Of a stretch of 17,369 nt of DNA, positions 1 to 7,756 are shown in pieces. The translations under genes were made by a program, and so were the position numbers. The notes beneath the pieces were generated by a model that was not told the origin of the DNA, made no database searches, and worked only from the letters and a program-made list of their open reading frames with translations. The first letter of the stretch is position 1; each line of letters opens with the position of its first letter. Origin of the DNA: Bordetella parapertussis (lineage in GTDB: Bacteria; Pseudomonadota; Gammaproteobacteria; Burkholderiales; Burkholderiaceae_C); contig CAMCWS010000041.1 in the NCBI GenBank assembly GCA_945882755.1, positions 1 through 17,369 on the forward strand, in the 5' to 3' direction.

Positions 1-464
1 ATGAAGACCACCATGTCGCTGTTGCAGCTGCAGAACCTGCTGCGCCCATACCTTTGTTTGTCAGTTCAAACGATGATTTCCCTGACGATCACATGGAAAT
101 CGAGGCCCCTCCAGAGGAAGCTCTCCATACCCAGGCCTTGACGGACGAAGACTTGGTTGATCACATCGAGCATGTCAAGGAAGGTTCAGCCAAGCTTGCT
201 GAAGCTCATCTTTCAGCTGATATACCCGCCCCGCTTCTCACACCCCAGGTAAAACCAGTCGCCCAACTTAAGCAGCCACAGCTCGTCAAAAAAGCACCGG
301 CTGTTCTTACCCCTGAAATGGTCAAGCAGCAGCAAGAAGCGCTTCTTGCCAAACAGCACAAAATGGAAGAGTTTCACGGCAGGGTGGACGCTATTCGCAA
401 AACAGTGAACGATATCAATTCAAAGCTTGACCACATTTCTCCTCAAGAGAAAAAACCCCACTAA
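1..464 (+). CDS. Unrecognised Ala/Pro/Lys-rich protein, 3' part only
   Basis: The reading frame is open from position 3 to the TAA at 462-464, so the start lies outside the window. A TTG at 54 could be used but nothing supports it as the true start. The visible C-terminal part of about 153 residues begins Ala/Pro-rich, has an acidic stretch (DDFPDDHMEIEAPPEEA), then a Pro/Lys/Gln-rich linker. It ends in a charged, probably helical segment (EMVKQQQEALLAKQHKMEEF onward) that could form a coiled coil. No catalytic motif, signal peptide or membrane segment is visible in this part. It converges on the CNNM gene with 21 bp between the stop codons and no good terminator. I do not recognise the family and assign no function. 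The low-complexity linker and helical tail would suit a scaffold or surface-attached regulatory protein, but that is a guess. Confidence 0.6.
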   Translation, partial: EDHHVAVAAAEPAAPIPLFVSSNDDFPDDHMEIEAPPEEALHTQALTDEDLVDHIEHVKEGSAKLAEAHLSADIPAPLLTPQVKPVAQLKQPQLVKKAPAVLTPEMVKQQQEALLAKQHKMEEFHGRVDAIRKTVNDINSKLDHISPQEKKPH

Positions 465-485
465 AGCCGCAATGAGCGACAGGGC

Positions 486-1826
486 TTAGGTATTGGGTCC
501 CGTGTTCAAACCTTGTGGCTGGTAACTGGCCAATACCTTGTCGATACGCCTGCCATCTAAATCCACCACTTCAAAGCGCCAACCTTCAGCGTAGATTGAC
601 TCACCCACTTTAGGTAATCTGCCAGACACGGCAAGCAGCAGTCCTGCAAGGGTGTTGTAGATGGCATCATCCTCTTGCGGCAGTATTTTGAGATTCAAAC
701 GCGACTTGAGTTCTTGCACAGGCATCATGCCATCGAGCAACCAACTTCCATCTTCGCGCTGTACCGCCCAAGCGTCATCTTCTGAATTGGTTTGCACCAA
801 TTCACCAGTGATGGCTTCGAGCAAGTCACGTGGCGTCATCAAGCCTTGCACCACTCCATACTCGTCGACAACCAACACCATACGGCCACCGCCGTTAGGA
901 GCTGGTGTGTCGGTGCTTTGATGGGGATGGCGAAACTGCGCCAACATATCCAATCCGCTGAGCGTTTCTGGCACAAAAACTGCGGGCTCCATCCATTGCG
1001 TAATCGGCTCAAGAGAGGATCGGTTGTGCAACAAACTGGCCATGCTGACAACGCCCAAAATCTCATCCAAACCCTCACGGCAAACCGGATACCAAGAGTG
1101 TGCGTCCAGTTCAGACAAAGAATCCACCGCTTGCTGGGTTGAAAGTTGGCTGTCAAGCCAAACAATATCTGTGCGAGGCACCATGATGGAAGGCAATTCC
1201 CGTTCATCCAAGTGAAATACATTTTTCACCATTTGATGCTCATGGTGCTCAATCAAACCTGCATCCACGCCTTCGACCAAGCTGGCTCGAATCTCCTCCT
1301 CGGTCACTTGGCGAGTTTGATGCGCATCTATGCGCAACAAATGCAAAATGACAGCAGTCGTTTTAGAAAGCAAGTGAACCAAGGGCCTGGTCATGGTGGC
1401 CGTGGCAAGCATCATCGGCGCAGTCCAGCGTGCTGCTGTTTCAGGAAACAACTGGCCTATGCGCTTTGGAACGAGTTCGCCAAACAAAATCGTATTGAAG
1501 GTGATGATCGTCACCACCACGGTGGTCGCCAAAATACCTGCCACTGGCTCGAGAACAGGCCACCCAGACAACCACCTAGACAAGCCATCGCTGAAGGCGG
1601 CTTCGCCAACGATACCGTTGATCACGCCCAATGTCGTGATGCCAATTTGAATGGTGGACAAAAACTCTGTGGGTCGTGTTTGTAGTGCCAAAGCGGCTTT
1701 GGCTCCATAAGCGCCTGAAGCTTCAAGCTGTGAGAGTAATGTTTTTCGACTCGATGCCAAAGCCATCTCCGACATGGCAAAGATGGCATTCAGGAAAGTC
1801 AAAAAAATAATCAGCAATACATCCAT
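486..1826 (-). CDS. CNNM/CorC (HlyC) family membrane protein with DUF21, CBS pair and CorC domains
   Basis: This 446-residue protein shows the full architecture of the CNNM/CorC family. The N-terminal DUF21 domain (about 1-170) has hydrophobic segments near 2-18, 55-75, 95-115 and 135-160 and carries the family signature GELVPKRIG at 116-124. A CBS-domain pair (about 205-345) includes MVPRTD and DEYGVVQGLMTPRDL, and a C-terminal CorC/HlyC domain covers about 350-435. Family members sit in the inner membrane and are linked to magnesium or cobalt efflux and resistance; the older name hemolysin is misleading. A short Gly/Pro-rich insert (TDTPAPNGGG, 305-314) lies before the second CBS core. The ATG at 1826 gives an immediately hydrophobic N-terminus, as expected. 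It is divergent from apaH, with 61 bp shared between the two starts. The family is sure; the ion transported is not. Confidence 0.93.
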   Translation of the reverse strand: MDVLLIIFLTFLNAIFAMSEMALASSRKTLLSQLEASGAYGAKAALALQTRPTEFLSTIQIGITTLGVINGIVGEAAFSDGLSRWLSGWPVLEPVAGILATTVVVTIITFNTILFGELVPKRIGQLFPETAARWTAPMMLATATMTRPLVHLLSKTTAVILHLLRIDAHQTRQVTEEEIRASLVEGVDAGLIEHHEHQMVKNVFHLDERELPSIMVPRTDIVWLDSQLSTQQAVDSLSELDAHSWYPVCREGLDEILGVVSMASLLHNRSSLEPITQWMEPAVFVPETLSGLDMLAQFRHPHQSTDTPAPNGGGRMVLVVDEYGVVQGLMTPRDLLEAITGELVQTNSEDDAWAVQREDGSWLLDGMMPVQELKSRLNLKILPQEDDAIYNTLAGLLLAVSGRLPKVGESIYAEGWRFEVVDLDGRRIDKVLASYQPQGLNTGPNT

Positions 1827-1887
1827 GGCATCAGGCAGTCAAAAACCCGCAAGGGTGAGCTTCAGAGGAATCTATGACAATCATGCC

Positions 1888-2724
1888 ATGGCACTTTACC
1901 TGATTGGCGACATACAAGGCTGCGACAGCGCATTGTCGCAATGGCTTGAAAAAGTCAATTTTTCGCCCAGCCGAGACACCGTCTTCCTGCTGGGCGACTT
2001 GGTCAACCGCGGGCCAGACAACCTTGGGGTCCTGCGTCGCTTGCACAACTTGGGCAGCAGTGCGCGGTGTTTGCTTGGCAACCATGATCTGCATTTGCTG
2101 GCCATACATCTTGGCGTTCAACCCCTTAAACGTGGAGACACGGTTGACGATATTTTGCAAGCCCCTGACCGCAACACTTTGGTGGACTGGCTGCGTCTGC
2201 AAAACTTGGCGATGTACGAAGAAGGCGTGTTGATGGTTCATGCGGGGGTATTGCCGCAGTGGGATGTGGCGCAAACCCTCTCGCTGGCCCAAGAGGTGCA
2301 AACCGTTTTGCAAGGTCCTCACTGGCAAGCATTCATCGAGCAGATGTACGGCAACTTGCCCGCCACCTGGAGCGATGAACTTCAAGGTATTGAACGGTTG
2401 CGGGTGATTGTGAATGCATTGACCCGGCTGCGCTTTTGCACAGCCTTTGGCGAAATGGAATTCAAGCACCATCTTGACGCCACGCAAGCGCCGCCAGGTT
2501 TTATGGCATGGTTTGATGTGCCTCTGCGTCGTACGCAAGATAGCTGTATCGCTTTTGGCCATTGGTCTACCTTGACGCCTATGCATCGCCAAGACGTGAT
2601 CGAACTTGATACAGGTTGTGTTTGGGGTCGGTGTTTGAGTGGGCTTGAGTTGAACGCACACGGACCGGGGATTCACCAACGTCACCAGATTGACTGCGCT
2701 GCCTTTGCTTTGGCGCGCACCTGA
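1888..2724 (+). CDS. apaH: Symmetrical bis(5'-nucleosyl)-tetraphosphatase (Ap4A hydrolase)
   Basis: ApaH cleaves diadenosine tetraphosphate into two ADP in the cytoplasm and so limits this stress-linked nucleotide. The 278-residue product has the metallophosphatase (PPP-family) motifs in order: LIGDIQGC at 5-12, GDLVNRGPDN, LGNHDLH, HAGVLPQW and GHWSTL near the C-terminus. The first motif has Gln where E. coli ApaH has His (GDVHG); other proteobacterial ApaH proteins also carry Gln here, so this is not a defect. I chose the ATG at 1888 because it gives the usual MxxYLIGD beginning and the usual family length of about 270-280. An in-frame ATG at 1825 would add 21 residues and overlap the opposite gene's start codon. 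A purine-rich AGAGGAA at 1864-1870 is too far upstream to be a good ribosome site for 1888. The gene converges on rhlE with 16 bp between them. Confidence 0.95.
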   Translation: MALYLIGDIQGCDSALSQWLEKVNFSPSRDTVFLLGDLVNRGPDNLGVLRRLHNLGSSARCLLGNHDLHLLAIHLGVQPLKRGDTVDDILQAPDRNTLVDWLRLQNLAMYEEGVLMVHAGVLPQWDVAQTLSLAQEVQTVLQGPHWQAFIEQMYGNLPATWSDELQGIERLRVIVNALTRLRFCTAFGEMEFKHHLDATQAPPGFMAWFDVPLRRTQDSCIAFGHWSTLTPMHRQDVIELDTGCVWGRCLSGLELNAHGPGIHQRHQIDCAAFALART

Positions 2725-2740
2725 CAAGGCACGCACAGTC

Positions 2741-4165
2741 TTAAGAAGTGGTTTTGAACAGAGCAGCAACTTTGCGCTTGGGTTTGATGTTCGGAGAAAT
2801 ACTTCCCCTAACGGGAGCCATATCCGCCTTGGATGAGGCGTCATTCACCTCCGTTGAAACTGGCTGGACACTTGCCTCATAGGGTTTATCAAAAAATGGG
2901 TCCGATGGTGGTTTGACAGGTGTGAAACGACTGCGTGACGGGCCTGATCGCTCATCCGAATCGCGCCTTGGGCGTCCATCGTCGTCTGAGCGAGAGCGGC
3001 GGGGAAATGCACGCTCTTCCTCTAACTCCAACACAGTGAAATCGATTTTTTGCTTGGTGAGCTTTTCAATATCGGCAACCAAGCGCAAGTCTGAAGCTGA
3101 AGCAAAACTCACGGCCAAGCCCTCGGCACCTGCGCGTCCAGTGCGGCCTATGCGGTGAATATAGTCTTCCGCATTGAATGGCACATCAAAATTGAACACG
3201 GCGGGGACATCTTTGATGTCTAAACCACGGGCGGCCACGTCGGTACACACCAATAAATCCACCTCGCCTTTTTTGAAAGCCTCTAACGCTTTCAGGCGTT
3301 CATCTTGGCTTTTATCGCCATGCAAGGCCGCTGTACGCAAACCGTCTTTTTCCAATGAACGGGCAAGTCGGGCACAGCCCAGCTTGCTGTTGACAAACAC
3401 AAAAGCTTGGGAGATGTCCTTTTGCTTCAAGATTTGCTTCAAGGCACTGCGCTTGTCATCTTCATGGATATTGAAGAAGAGTTGCGTAACGGTAGATGCC
3501 GTTTGGTTGGGTCTGGCCACTTCGATGGTGACCGGATTTTGCAAATAGCTGTTGGCCAAGCGTTTGATTTCAGGCGAGAACGTGGCCGAAAACAGCAAGG
3601 TGGTGCGTTGCTTGGGCAAGTAACTCAGGATCCGCTGCAAGTCGGGCAAAAAGCCAATGTCCAACATGCGGTCGGCTTCATCAAGCACCACATACTCCAC
3701 TTGGTTCAACACAGCAGTTTTCGCTTCAATGTGGTCCAACAACCTGCCAGGCGTAGCCACTAACACCTCTACACCCCTTTTGAGTTCCGCTGTTTGCGGC
3801 TTCATGTCCATGCCGCCAAAGACCACGGCACAGCGCAGTTGCGTGTATTTGGCGTAGAGCTTGACTTGCTGGGCCACTTGATCGGCCAACTCTCGGGTGG
3901 GAAGCAAAACCAAAGCTCGCACTGGATGGCGTGCTGGCGAAGTGGATGCGTTTTCGTGCTTGATCATGCGCTGCAACAGGGGCAACGAAAAAGCAGCGGT
4001 TTTGCCAGTGCCGGTTTGGGCCGCGCCCATCACATCTTGGCCGGATAACACCACTGGAATAGCCTGCGCCTGAATGGGCGTCATCGATTCGTAACCCATT
4101 TCGGCAACGGCTTGGGCCAAATGGGGGTCTAACTGCAGTTGCGAGAATGAATTCATATAGGGCAT
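2741..4165 (-). CDS. rhlE: DEAD-box ATP-dependent RNA helicase, RhlE type
   Basis: The 474-residue protein is a complete DEAD-box helicase, which unwinds RNA duplexes and in the RhlE group helps ribosome maturation and RNA decay. Visible motifs are the Q-motif region (TPIQAQAIP, 29-37), motif I AQTGTGKT (49-56), PTRELAD (89-95), TPGRLLD (138-144), DEAD (162-165), SAT (193-195) and motif VI HRIGRTGRAG (337-346). After about residue 395 comes a disordered tail rich in Arg, Ser and Asp (RRSRSDDDGRPRRDSDE), then a basic end (KPKRKVAALFKTTS), typical of an RNA-binding extension. ATG codons at 4165 and 4156 are both possible and neither has a clear Shine-Dalgarno; the second gives the common RhlE-like start MNSFSQL. 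dcd lies 50 bp upstream on the same strand. The DEAD-box family is certain; RhlE rather than another paralogue is likely. Confidence 0.93.
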   Translation of the reverse strand: MPYMNSFSQLQLDPHLAQAVAEMGYESMTPIQAQAIPVVLSGQDVMGAAQTGTGKTAAFSLPLLQRMIKHENASTSPARHPVRALVLLPTRELADQVAQQVKLYAKYTQLRCAVVFGGMDMKPQTAELKRGVEVLVATPGRLLDHIEAKTAVLNQVEYVVLDEADRMLDIGFLPDLQRILSYLPKQRTTLLFSATFSPEIKRLANSYLQNPVTIEVARPNQTASTVTQLFFNIHEDDKRSALKQILKQKDISQAFVFVNSKLGCARLARSLEKDGLRTAALHGDKSQDERLKALEAFKKGEVDLLVCTDVAARGLDIKDVPAVFNFDVPFNAEDYIHRIGRTGRAGAEGLAVSFASASDLRLVADIEKLTKQKIDFTVLELEEERAFPRRSRSDDDGRPRRDSDERSGPSRSRFTPVKPPSDPFFDKPYEASVQPVSTEVNDASSKADMAPVRGSISPNIKPKRKVAALFKTTS

Positions 4166-4215
4166 GATTGTCGCACTCTAGGGTGCAGGCCCCAAAACCT
4201 TGAGATTAGTGGGTT

Positions 4216-4785
4216 TCAGGTCTTGGGTAGGGTCACACCAACCTGACCTTGGTATTTGCCACCACGGTCTTTGTAGCTGGTTTCGCACTCCTCGTCGCTC
4301 TCGAAAAACAGCACTTGGGCGCAACCCTCACCTGCATAAATTTTCGCGGGCAAAGGTGTGGTGTTGCTGAACTCCAAGGTGACATAACCTTCCCACTCTG
4401 GCTCGAACGGTGTGACATTCACGATGATGCCGCAGCGGGCATAGGTGCTTTTACCCAAACAAATCGTGAGTACGTTGCGAGGAATTCGAAAGTATTCAAG
4501 TGTGCGGGCTAAGGCAAAACTGTTGGGAGGAATGATGCAAACGTCACTCTCGATGTCGACAAAACTCTTGGGATCGAAGTTTTTCGGATCGACGACGGTG
4601 CTGTAAATGTTGGTAAATACCTTGAACTCTGGCGCACAACGAATGTCGTAGCCGTAGCTGCTGGTGCCGTAGCTGACAATTTTTTGGCCTGCAGCGTCTT
4701 GGCGAATTTGGCCCGGTTCAAAGGGCTCGATCATGCCATGCTGCTCTGCCATGCGGCGAATCCATTTGTCGCTTTTGATGCTCAT
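4216..4785 (-). CDS. dcd: dCTP deaminase
   Basis: Dcd deaminates dCTP to dUTP, the main route to dUMP and then thymidylate in many bacteria; it works as a cytoplasmic trimer. The 189-residue product matches the family's usual length of about 188-193. It begins [19 protein letters not shown] and contains the nucleotide-binding segment GKSTYARCG (111-119). The core [18 protein letters not shown] (124-141) places the catalytic Glu at residue 138, the same number as in the E. coli enzyme. The C-terminal [14 protein letters not shown] closes over the substrate in known structures. It lies 50 bp upstream of rhlE and 50 bp downstream of the BMP-family gene on the same strand. A good promoter candidate at 4812-4839 suggests it need not be read from upstream. 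Confidence 0.97.
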   Translation of the reverse strand: MSIKSDKWIRRMAEQHGMIEPFEPGQIRQDAAGQKIVSYGTSSYGYDIRCAPEFKVFTNIYSTVVDPKNFDPKSFVDIESDVCIIPPNSFALARTLEYFRIPRNVLTICLGKSTYARCGIIVNVTPFEPEWEGYVTLEFSNTTPLPAKIYAGEGCAQVLFFESDEECETSYKDRGGKYQGQVGVTLPKT

Positions 4786-4811
4786 GCGTACACCTTATTC
4801 ATAAGAGCCCA

Positions 4812-4839
4812 ATTGTATGAGCCGCACAAAAGCTGTCAG
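4812..4839 (-). promoter_or_regulatory. Candidate sigma-70 promoter of dcd
   Basis: On the minus strand CTGACA (4839-4834) is followed, after a 16-base spacer, by TACAAT (4817-4812). Each box matches the sigma-70 consensus at five of six positions. Transcription would start near 4805, about 20 bases before the dcd ATG. The -35 box overlaps the TGA stop codon of the upstream BMP-family gene (4838-4836). A small inverted repeat CTTATTCATAAG (4794-4805) lies at the predicted start of the transcript; its meaning is unknown. Confidence 0.5.
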
Positions 4840-5945
4840 GGTAACTGCCCCTGAACGCCTTGCACCAAAAAATTCATGTTCAAAATTTCTTTGTCGCTCA
4901 AGGACTGCCCCCGCGCAAGAATCACTTGGTCTTGGTTGTCCAAGATGGGGCCTGCAAAAGGCTGCAAACTACCGCGCCCAATGGCACGTTGTAAGCGCAT
5001 CAACTCATTTTGAACCCGCATGGGCAACTTGGGGCCAAAGTCACCCACTTTGACCATTTTTTCTCGTACGCCACCCCATACATTGCCGCTTTGCCAAGTG
5101 CCATTGATGACTTGTTCAGCCCGCTGGCTGTAGTAATCGCCCCAGTGGTGCGTGACAGACAGCAGCTGCGCTTGGGGGGCTATATGACGCATATCCGAGT
5201 GGTAGGCAATGGCAAGCTTGCCACGCTCTTGGGCGGCAACCATCACGGCTTCTGATGCAGTATGAAAGGCCAGCACATCGGCCTTTTGGTTCATCAGCGT
5301 CATAGCAGCTTCACGCTCACGCGCAGGGTCAAACCAGTTGTTGAGCCAAATCAGCTTGACCTCTGCTTTCGGATTAACCGATCGCATACCCAAAGCAAAT
5401 GCATTGATGCCTTGAATAACCTCTGGAATAGGAAAACCCGCCACATAACCCGCGATCCCGGTTTTACTGACCCGCCCAGCAGCGATACCTGCCAAGAAAC
5501 GCCCCTCGTAGTAACGCGCATTCGCCGCTGACACATTGGGGGCGGTTTTGTAGCCGGTGATGGACTCGAACTTCACATTGGGGAATTCAGCAGCCACTTT
5601 CAGCGTGGGCTCCATGTAGCCAAAACTGGGGGTGAATATCAGACCAGCCCCTTGCTGCGCCATGTCTCGGATGACGCGTTCGGCGTCGGCACCTTCGGCC
5701 ACATTCTCTGCAAACACGGTTTGCACTTTGCGCCCCTGCTTATTGAGCTTGCCCTCCATCGCCAAGCGCCCTAGCTCGTGCTGGTGTACCCATCCACTGG
5801 GCAGGCGCGGGGTGACGTAGACGAAGCCGACCTTGAGGGGCGAGGTGGAAGTGGAAGGCTGCCCCTTGGGGTCACCCTGAGCTGCGAGCGTTGGGGCAGA
5901 AAACAAAGCGAGCGCAAACAGCGCTGCGATGAGGTTTTTGTACAT
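4836..5945 (-). CDS. BMP-family (PnrA-like) periplasmic substrate-binding protein
   Basis: From the ATG at 5945 the product has 369 residues. That start is preceded by GAGGAA at a good distance (GAGGAACACCATG), so I prefer it to upstream ATGs at 5960 and 5969. Residues 1-22 form a signal peptide ending LAA before Gln-23. There is no lipobox Cys, so the protein is probably soluble in the periplasm. The rest is a two-lobed binding protein of the BMP/PnrA family (COG1744), with recognisable stretches such as DADDLIF-like GAGLIFTPSFGYMEP, EGRFLAGIAAG and KTGIAGYVAGFP. Known members bind purine nucleosides or related compounds for ABC importers. No permease or ATPase gene is adjacent: a terminator and tRNAs lie upstream and dcd downstream. 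The partner transporter, if any, is elsewhere. The exact ligand cannot be read from the sequence. Confidence 0.85.
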   Translation of the reverse strand: MYKNLIAALFALALFSAPTLAAQGDPKGQPSTSTSPLKVGFVYVTPRLPSGWVHQHELGRLAMEGKLNKQGRKVQTVFAENVAEGADAERVIRDMAQQGAGLIFTPSFGYMEPTLKVAAEFPNVKFESITGYKTAPNVSAANARYYEGRFLAGIAAGRVSKTGIAGYVAGFPIPEVIQGINAFALGMRSVNPKAEVKLIWLNNWFDPAREREAAMTLMNQKADVLAFHTASEAVMVAAQERGKLAIAYHSDMRHIAPQAQLLSVTHHWGDYYSQRAEQVINGTWQSGNVWGGVREKMVKVGDFGPKLPMRVQNELMRLQRAIGRGSLQPFAGPILDNQDQVILARGQSLSDKEILNMNFLVQGVQGQLP

Positions 5946-5983
5946 GGTGTTCCTCGACATGGCTCTCAAAGAGCGGGATTTTC

Positions 5984-6010
5984 AAAAAAAACGCCCCGTG
6001 AGGGGCGTTT
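5984..6010 (-). terminator. Rho-independent terminator of the tRNA cluster
   Basis: Read on the minus strand, AAACGCCCC (6010-6002) and GGGGCGTTT (5997-5989) form a 9-bp stem around the loop TCAC, followed by an unbroken T-run to 5984. This is a strong intrinsic terminator 13 bases after the 3' end of tRNA-Asp. It should separate the tRNA/gltX transcript from the BMP-family gene. In the plus direction the T-run is only three bases, so it is mainly one-directional. Confidence 0.9.
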
Positions 6011-6022
6011 CTACGAGACTGA

Positions 6023-6099
6023 TGGCGGAGTGGACGGGGCTCGAACCCGCGACCCCCGGCGTGACAGGCCGGTATTCTAACCAACTGAACTACCACTCC
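6023..6099 (-). tRNA. tRNA-Asp (anticodon GUC)
   Basis: This 77-base gene folds as a standard cloverleaf. The acceptor stem GGAGTGG pairs with CCACTCC, the discriminator is G and CCA is encoded (6025-6023). The T arm contains GGTTCGAGC, and the anticodon loop CTGTCAC gives GUC at 6065-6063. It is the last of three tRNA genes and is followed by a strong terminator. Confidence 0.97.
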
Positions 6100-6113
6100 T
6101 GGTAGATAGCTTC

Positions 6114-6133
6114 GTTTCAGCGTGAGCTGAAAC
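6114..6133 (-). other. Perfect hairpin in the spacer between tRNA-Glu and tRNA-Asp
   Basis: The minus-strand sequence GTTTCAGC-TCAC-GCTGAAAC forms a perfect 8-bp stem with a four-base loop, between the 3' end of tRNA-Glu (6149) and the 5' end of tRNA-Asp (6099). No T-run follows, so it is not a terminator. It may be a processing or protection signal in the tRNA precursor; that role is inferred. Its loop sequence is the same as in the terminator downstream. Confidence 0.5.
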
Positions 6134-6148
6134 CAAGTGCTACAAACT

Positions 6149-6224
6149 TGGCGACCCTACGGGGATTCGAACCCCGGTACTCACCGTGAAAGGGTGATGT
6201 CCTAGGCCTCTAGACGATAGGGTC
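6149..6224 (-). tRNA. tRNA-Glu (anticodon UUC)
   Basis: This 76-base gene has acceptor stem GACCCTA pairing with TAGGGTC, discriminator G and an encoded CCA (6151-6149). The T arm contains GGTTCGAATCC, and the anticodon loop CTTTCAC gives UUC. It lies in the same transcription unit direction as gltX, whose product charges exactly this tRNA. Confidence 0.97.
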
Positions 6225-6259
6225 AAAACCTTGTGGACTAACCAACTCGACGCCTTGTT

Positions 6260-6335
<76 letters not shown>

Positions 6336-6354
6336 ATTGGGTGTCGAGCCAGAG

Positions 6355-6384
6355 AGTATAACCAACTTTTTCAGGCAACTTTAA
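6355..6384 (-). promoter_or_regulatory. Candidate promoter of the tRNA cluster, across the gltX stop
   Basis: On the minus strand TTAAAG (6384-6379) and TATACT (6360-6355) are 18 bases apart. The -10 box matches the consensus at five of six positions; the -35 is weaker. The -35 box lies inside the last gltX codons and the spacer contains the gltX TGA (6373-6371). Transcription would start near 6348, about a dozen bases before mature tRNA-Ala. This would let the tRNAs be made apart from the long upstream operon. Confidence 0.5.
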
Positions 6385-7756
6385 GGCGTGCCAAAACTTT
6401 TTCCAAGCCACACAGGTGCAGCACCGCGTCCACCGTTGGTGTTTGTGGCGTTCCCATCACCAACACCCGAACAGGCATGGCCAGTTGCGGCATCTTGAGA
6501 CCTTTTTCAGTCAACACCTCTTTGAAGGCCACACTGATGGCGGCCACACTCCAATCGCTCAAAGCATTCAGCTTGTTCGCCAGCAATTCAAGCGCGGGTT
6601 TGACCTCTGGGGTGACATGTTTGGCCAAGTCATCAGCGTTGGGGTGAACGTCGGCATAAAAAGCAGTGGCCCAGTTGGCCAGCGCCACGGTGGTGTCGCA
6701 ACGGTCTTTGAACAAACCGCAAATGGCTGGCAATCGTGCATCAACTTCAAGATTTTTCAAAGCTAAATGCGCCTGCACCAAAGGCGCCAAGGCATCCTCA
6801 GGCATTGCTTTCAGGTGCTGGGCATTCACCCAACGCAGTTTGGTCTCGTCAAACTGCGCAGCACTCTTGCCTAAGTGATCCAGATTGAACCATTGCACAA
6901 ACTGCTCACGGCTAAAGATTTCATCATCGCCATGGCTCCAGCCCAAACGAGCGAGGTAATTCACCATGGCCTCGGGCAAAAAGCCCTCGTCGCGAAACTG
7001 CGTGACCGGCTTGGCACCCGTTCGTTTACTGAGCTTGTCGCCTTGCTCATTAAGCACCGTGGGCAGGTGGGCGTACACCGGCGGTTCATGCGCTAAGGCG
7101 CGGAAGATGTGAATTTGACGGGGCGTGTTGTTCACATGGTCGTCGCCGCGAATCACATGCGTGATGGCCATGTCGATGTCGTCGACCACCACGCAGAAGT
7201 TGTAGGTAGGTGTGCCATCTGGCCGCGCAATGACCAAGTCGTCGAGTTCGGTGTTGCGAATCTCAATCAAACCCTTGACCTTGTCTTCCCACGACACCAC
7301 GCCTTGCAAAGGTGTTTTGAAGCGCAACACAGGCTCAACACCCTCTGGTATGGCAGGCAACACCTTACCGGGTTCGGGTCGCCATGTGCCGTCATAACGC
7401 GGCTTTTCTTTGGCGGTCATTTGACGTTCACGCAGTGCATCCAATTCGGCCACACTCATATAACAAGGGTAAACATGGCCCGCCGCCGCCAATTGCGCCA
7501 GCACATCTTTGTAACGGTCCATGCGCTGCATTTGGTAGAAAGGACCTTCATCATGGCTCAGCCCCAGCCAAGCCATGCCTTGCAAAATCACGTCCACCGC
7601 TTCTTGGGAGGATCGCTCCACATCGGTGTCTTCGATGCGCAAAATGAACTTGCCGCCTGTGGCACGGGCAAACGCCCATGGGTACAAGGCCGAACGGATG
7701 TTGCCCAGATGGATAAAACCTGTAGGCGACGGTGCAAAGCGGGTACGGGTGCTCAT
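6371..7756 (-). CDS. gltX: Glutamyl-tRNA synthetase
   Basis: GltX is the class I synthetase that attaches glutamate to tRNA-Glu in the cytoplasm. The 461-residue protein has the N-terminal [14 protein letters not shown] (6-19), holding the HIGH-equivalent HLGN, and the KMSKS-equivalent KLSKR at 241-245. IEDTD and the [13 protein letters not shown] segment of the Rossmann domain lie between them. The C-terminal half is the anticodon-binding domain. Length is as expected for bacterial GltX. Its ATG overlaps the metZ stop (ATGA, 7756-7753), so it is the last protein gene of the folC-gltX unit and probably translated by coupling. Downstream, 35 bases on, begins a three-tRNA cluster that includes its own substrate tRNA-Glu. 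Confidence 0.97.
   Translation of the reverse strand: MSTRTRFAPSPTGFIHLGNIRSALYPWAFARATGGKFILRIEDTDVERSSQEAVDVILQGMAWLGLSHDEGPFYQMQRMDRYKDVLAQLAAAGHVYPCYMSVAELDALRERQMTAKEKPRYDGTWRPEPGKVLPAIPEGVEPVLRFKTPLQGVVSWEDKVKGLIEIRNTELDDLVIARPDGTPTYNFCVVVDDIDMAITHVIRGDDHVNNTPRQIHIFRALAHEPPVYAHLPTVLNEQGDKLSKRTGAKPVTQFRDEGFLPEAMVNYLARLGWSHGDDEIFSREQFVQWFNLDHLGKSAAQFDETKLRWVNAQHLKAMPEDALAPLVQAHLALKNLEVDARLPAICGLFKDRCDTTVALANWATAFYADVHPNADDLAKHVTPEVKPALELLANKLNALSDWSVAAISVAFKEVLTEKGLKMPQLAMPVRVLVMGTPQTPTVDAVLHLCGLEKVLARLKVA

Noticed and set aside
464..487. AAGCC...GGCTT as a terminator between the first two convergent genes
   Set aside because: A five-base stem with a 14-base loop and no T-run is too weak.
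1842..1858. Small hairpin ACCC-TTGC-GGGT followed by T's on the minus strand
   Set aside because: The stem is only four base pairs and lies in the promoter region between divergent genes, where a terminator makes little sense.
1831..2844. Long open frame on the minus strand opposite apaH
   Set aside because: It lies antisense to a clear apaH with all phosphatase motifs, has no recognisable domain and crosses the apaH/rhlE junction; it is a by-product of apaH codon use.
4174..4187. Dyad GCACTCTAGGGTGC between rhlE and dcd
   Set aside because: Full pairing leaves a loop of two bases and there is no T-run, so it is not a terminator; it may hold a weak -10 box for rhlE, but no matching -35 was found.
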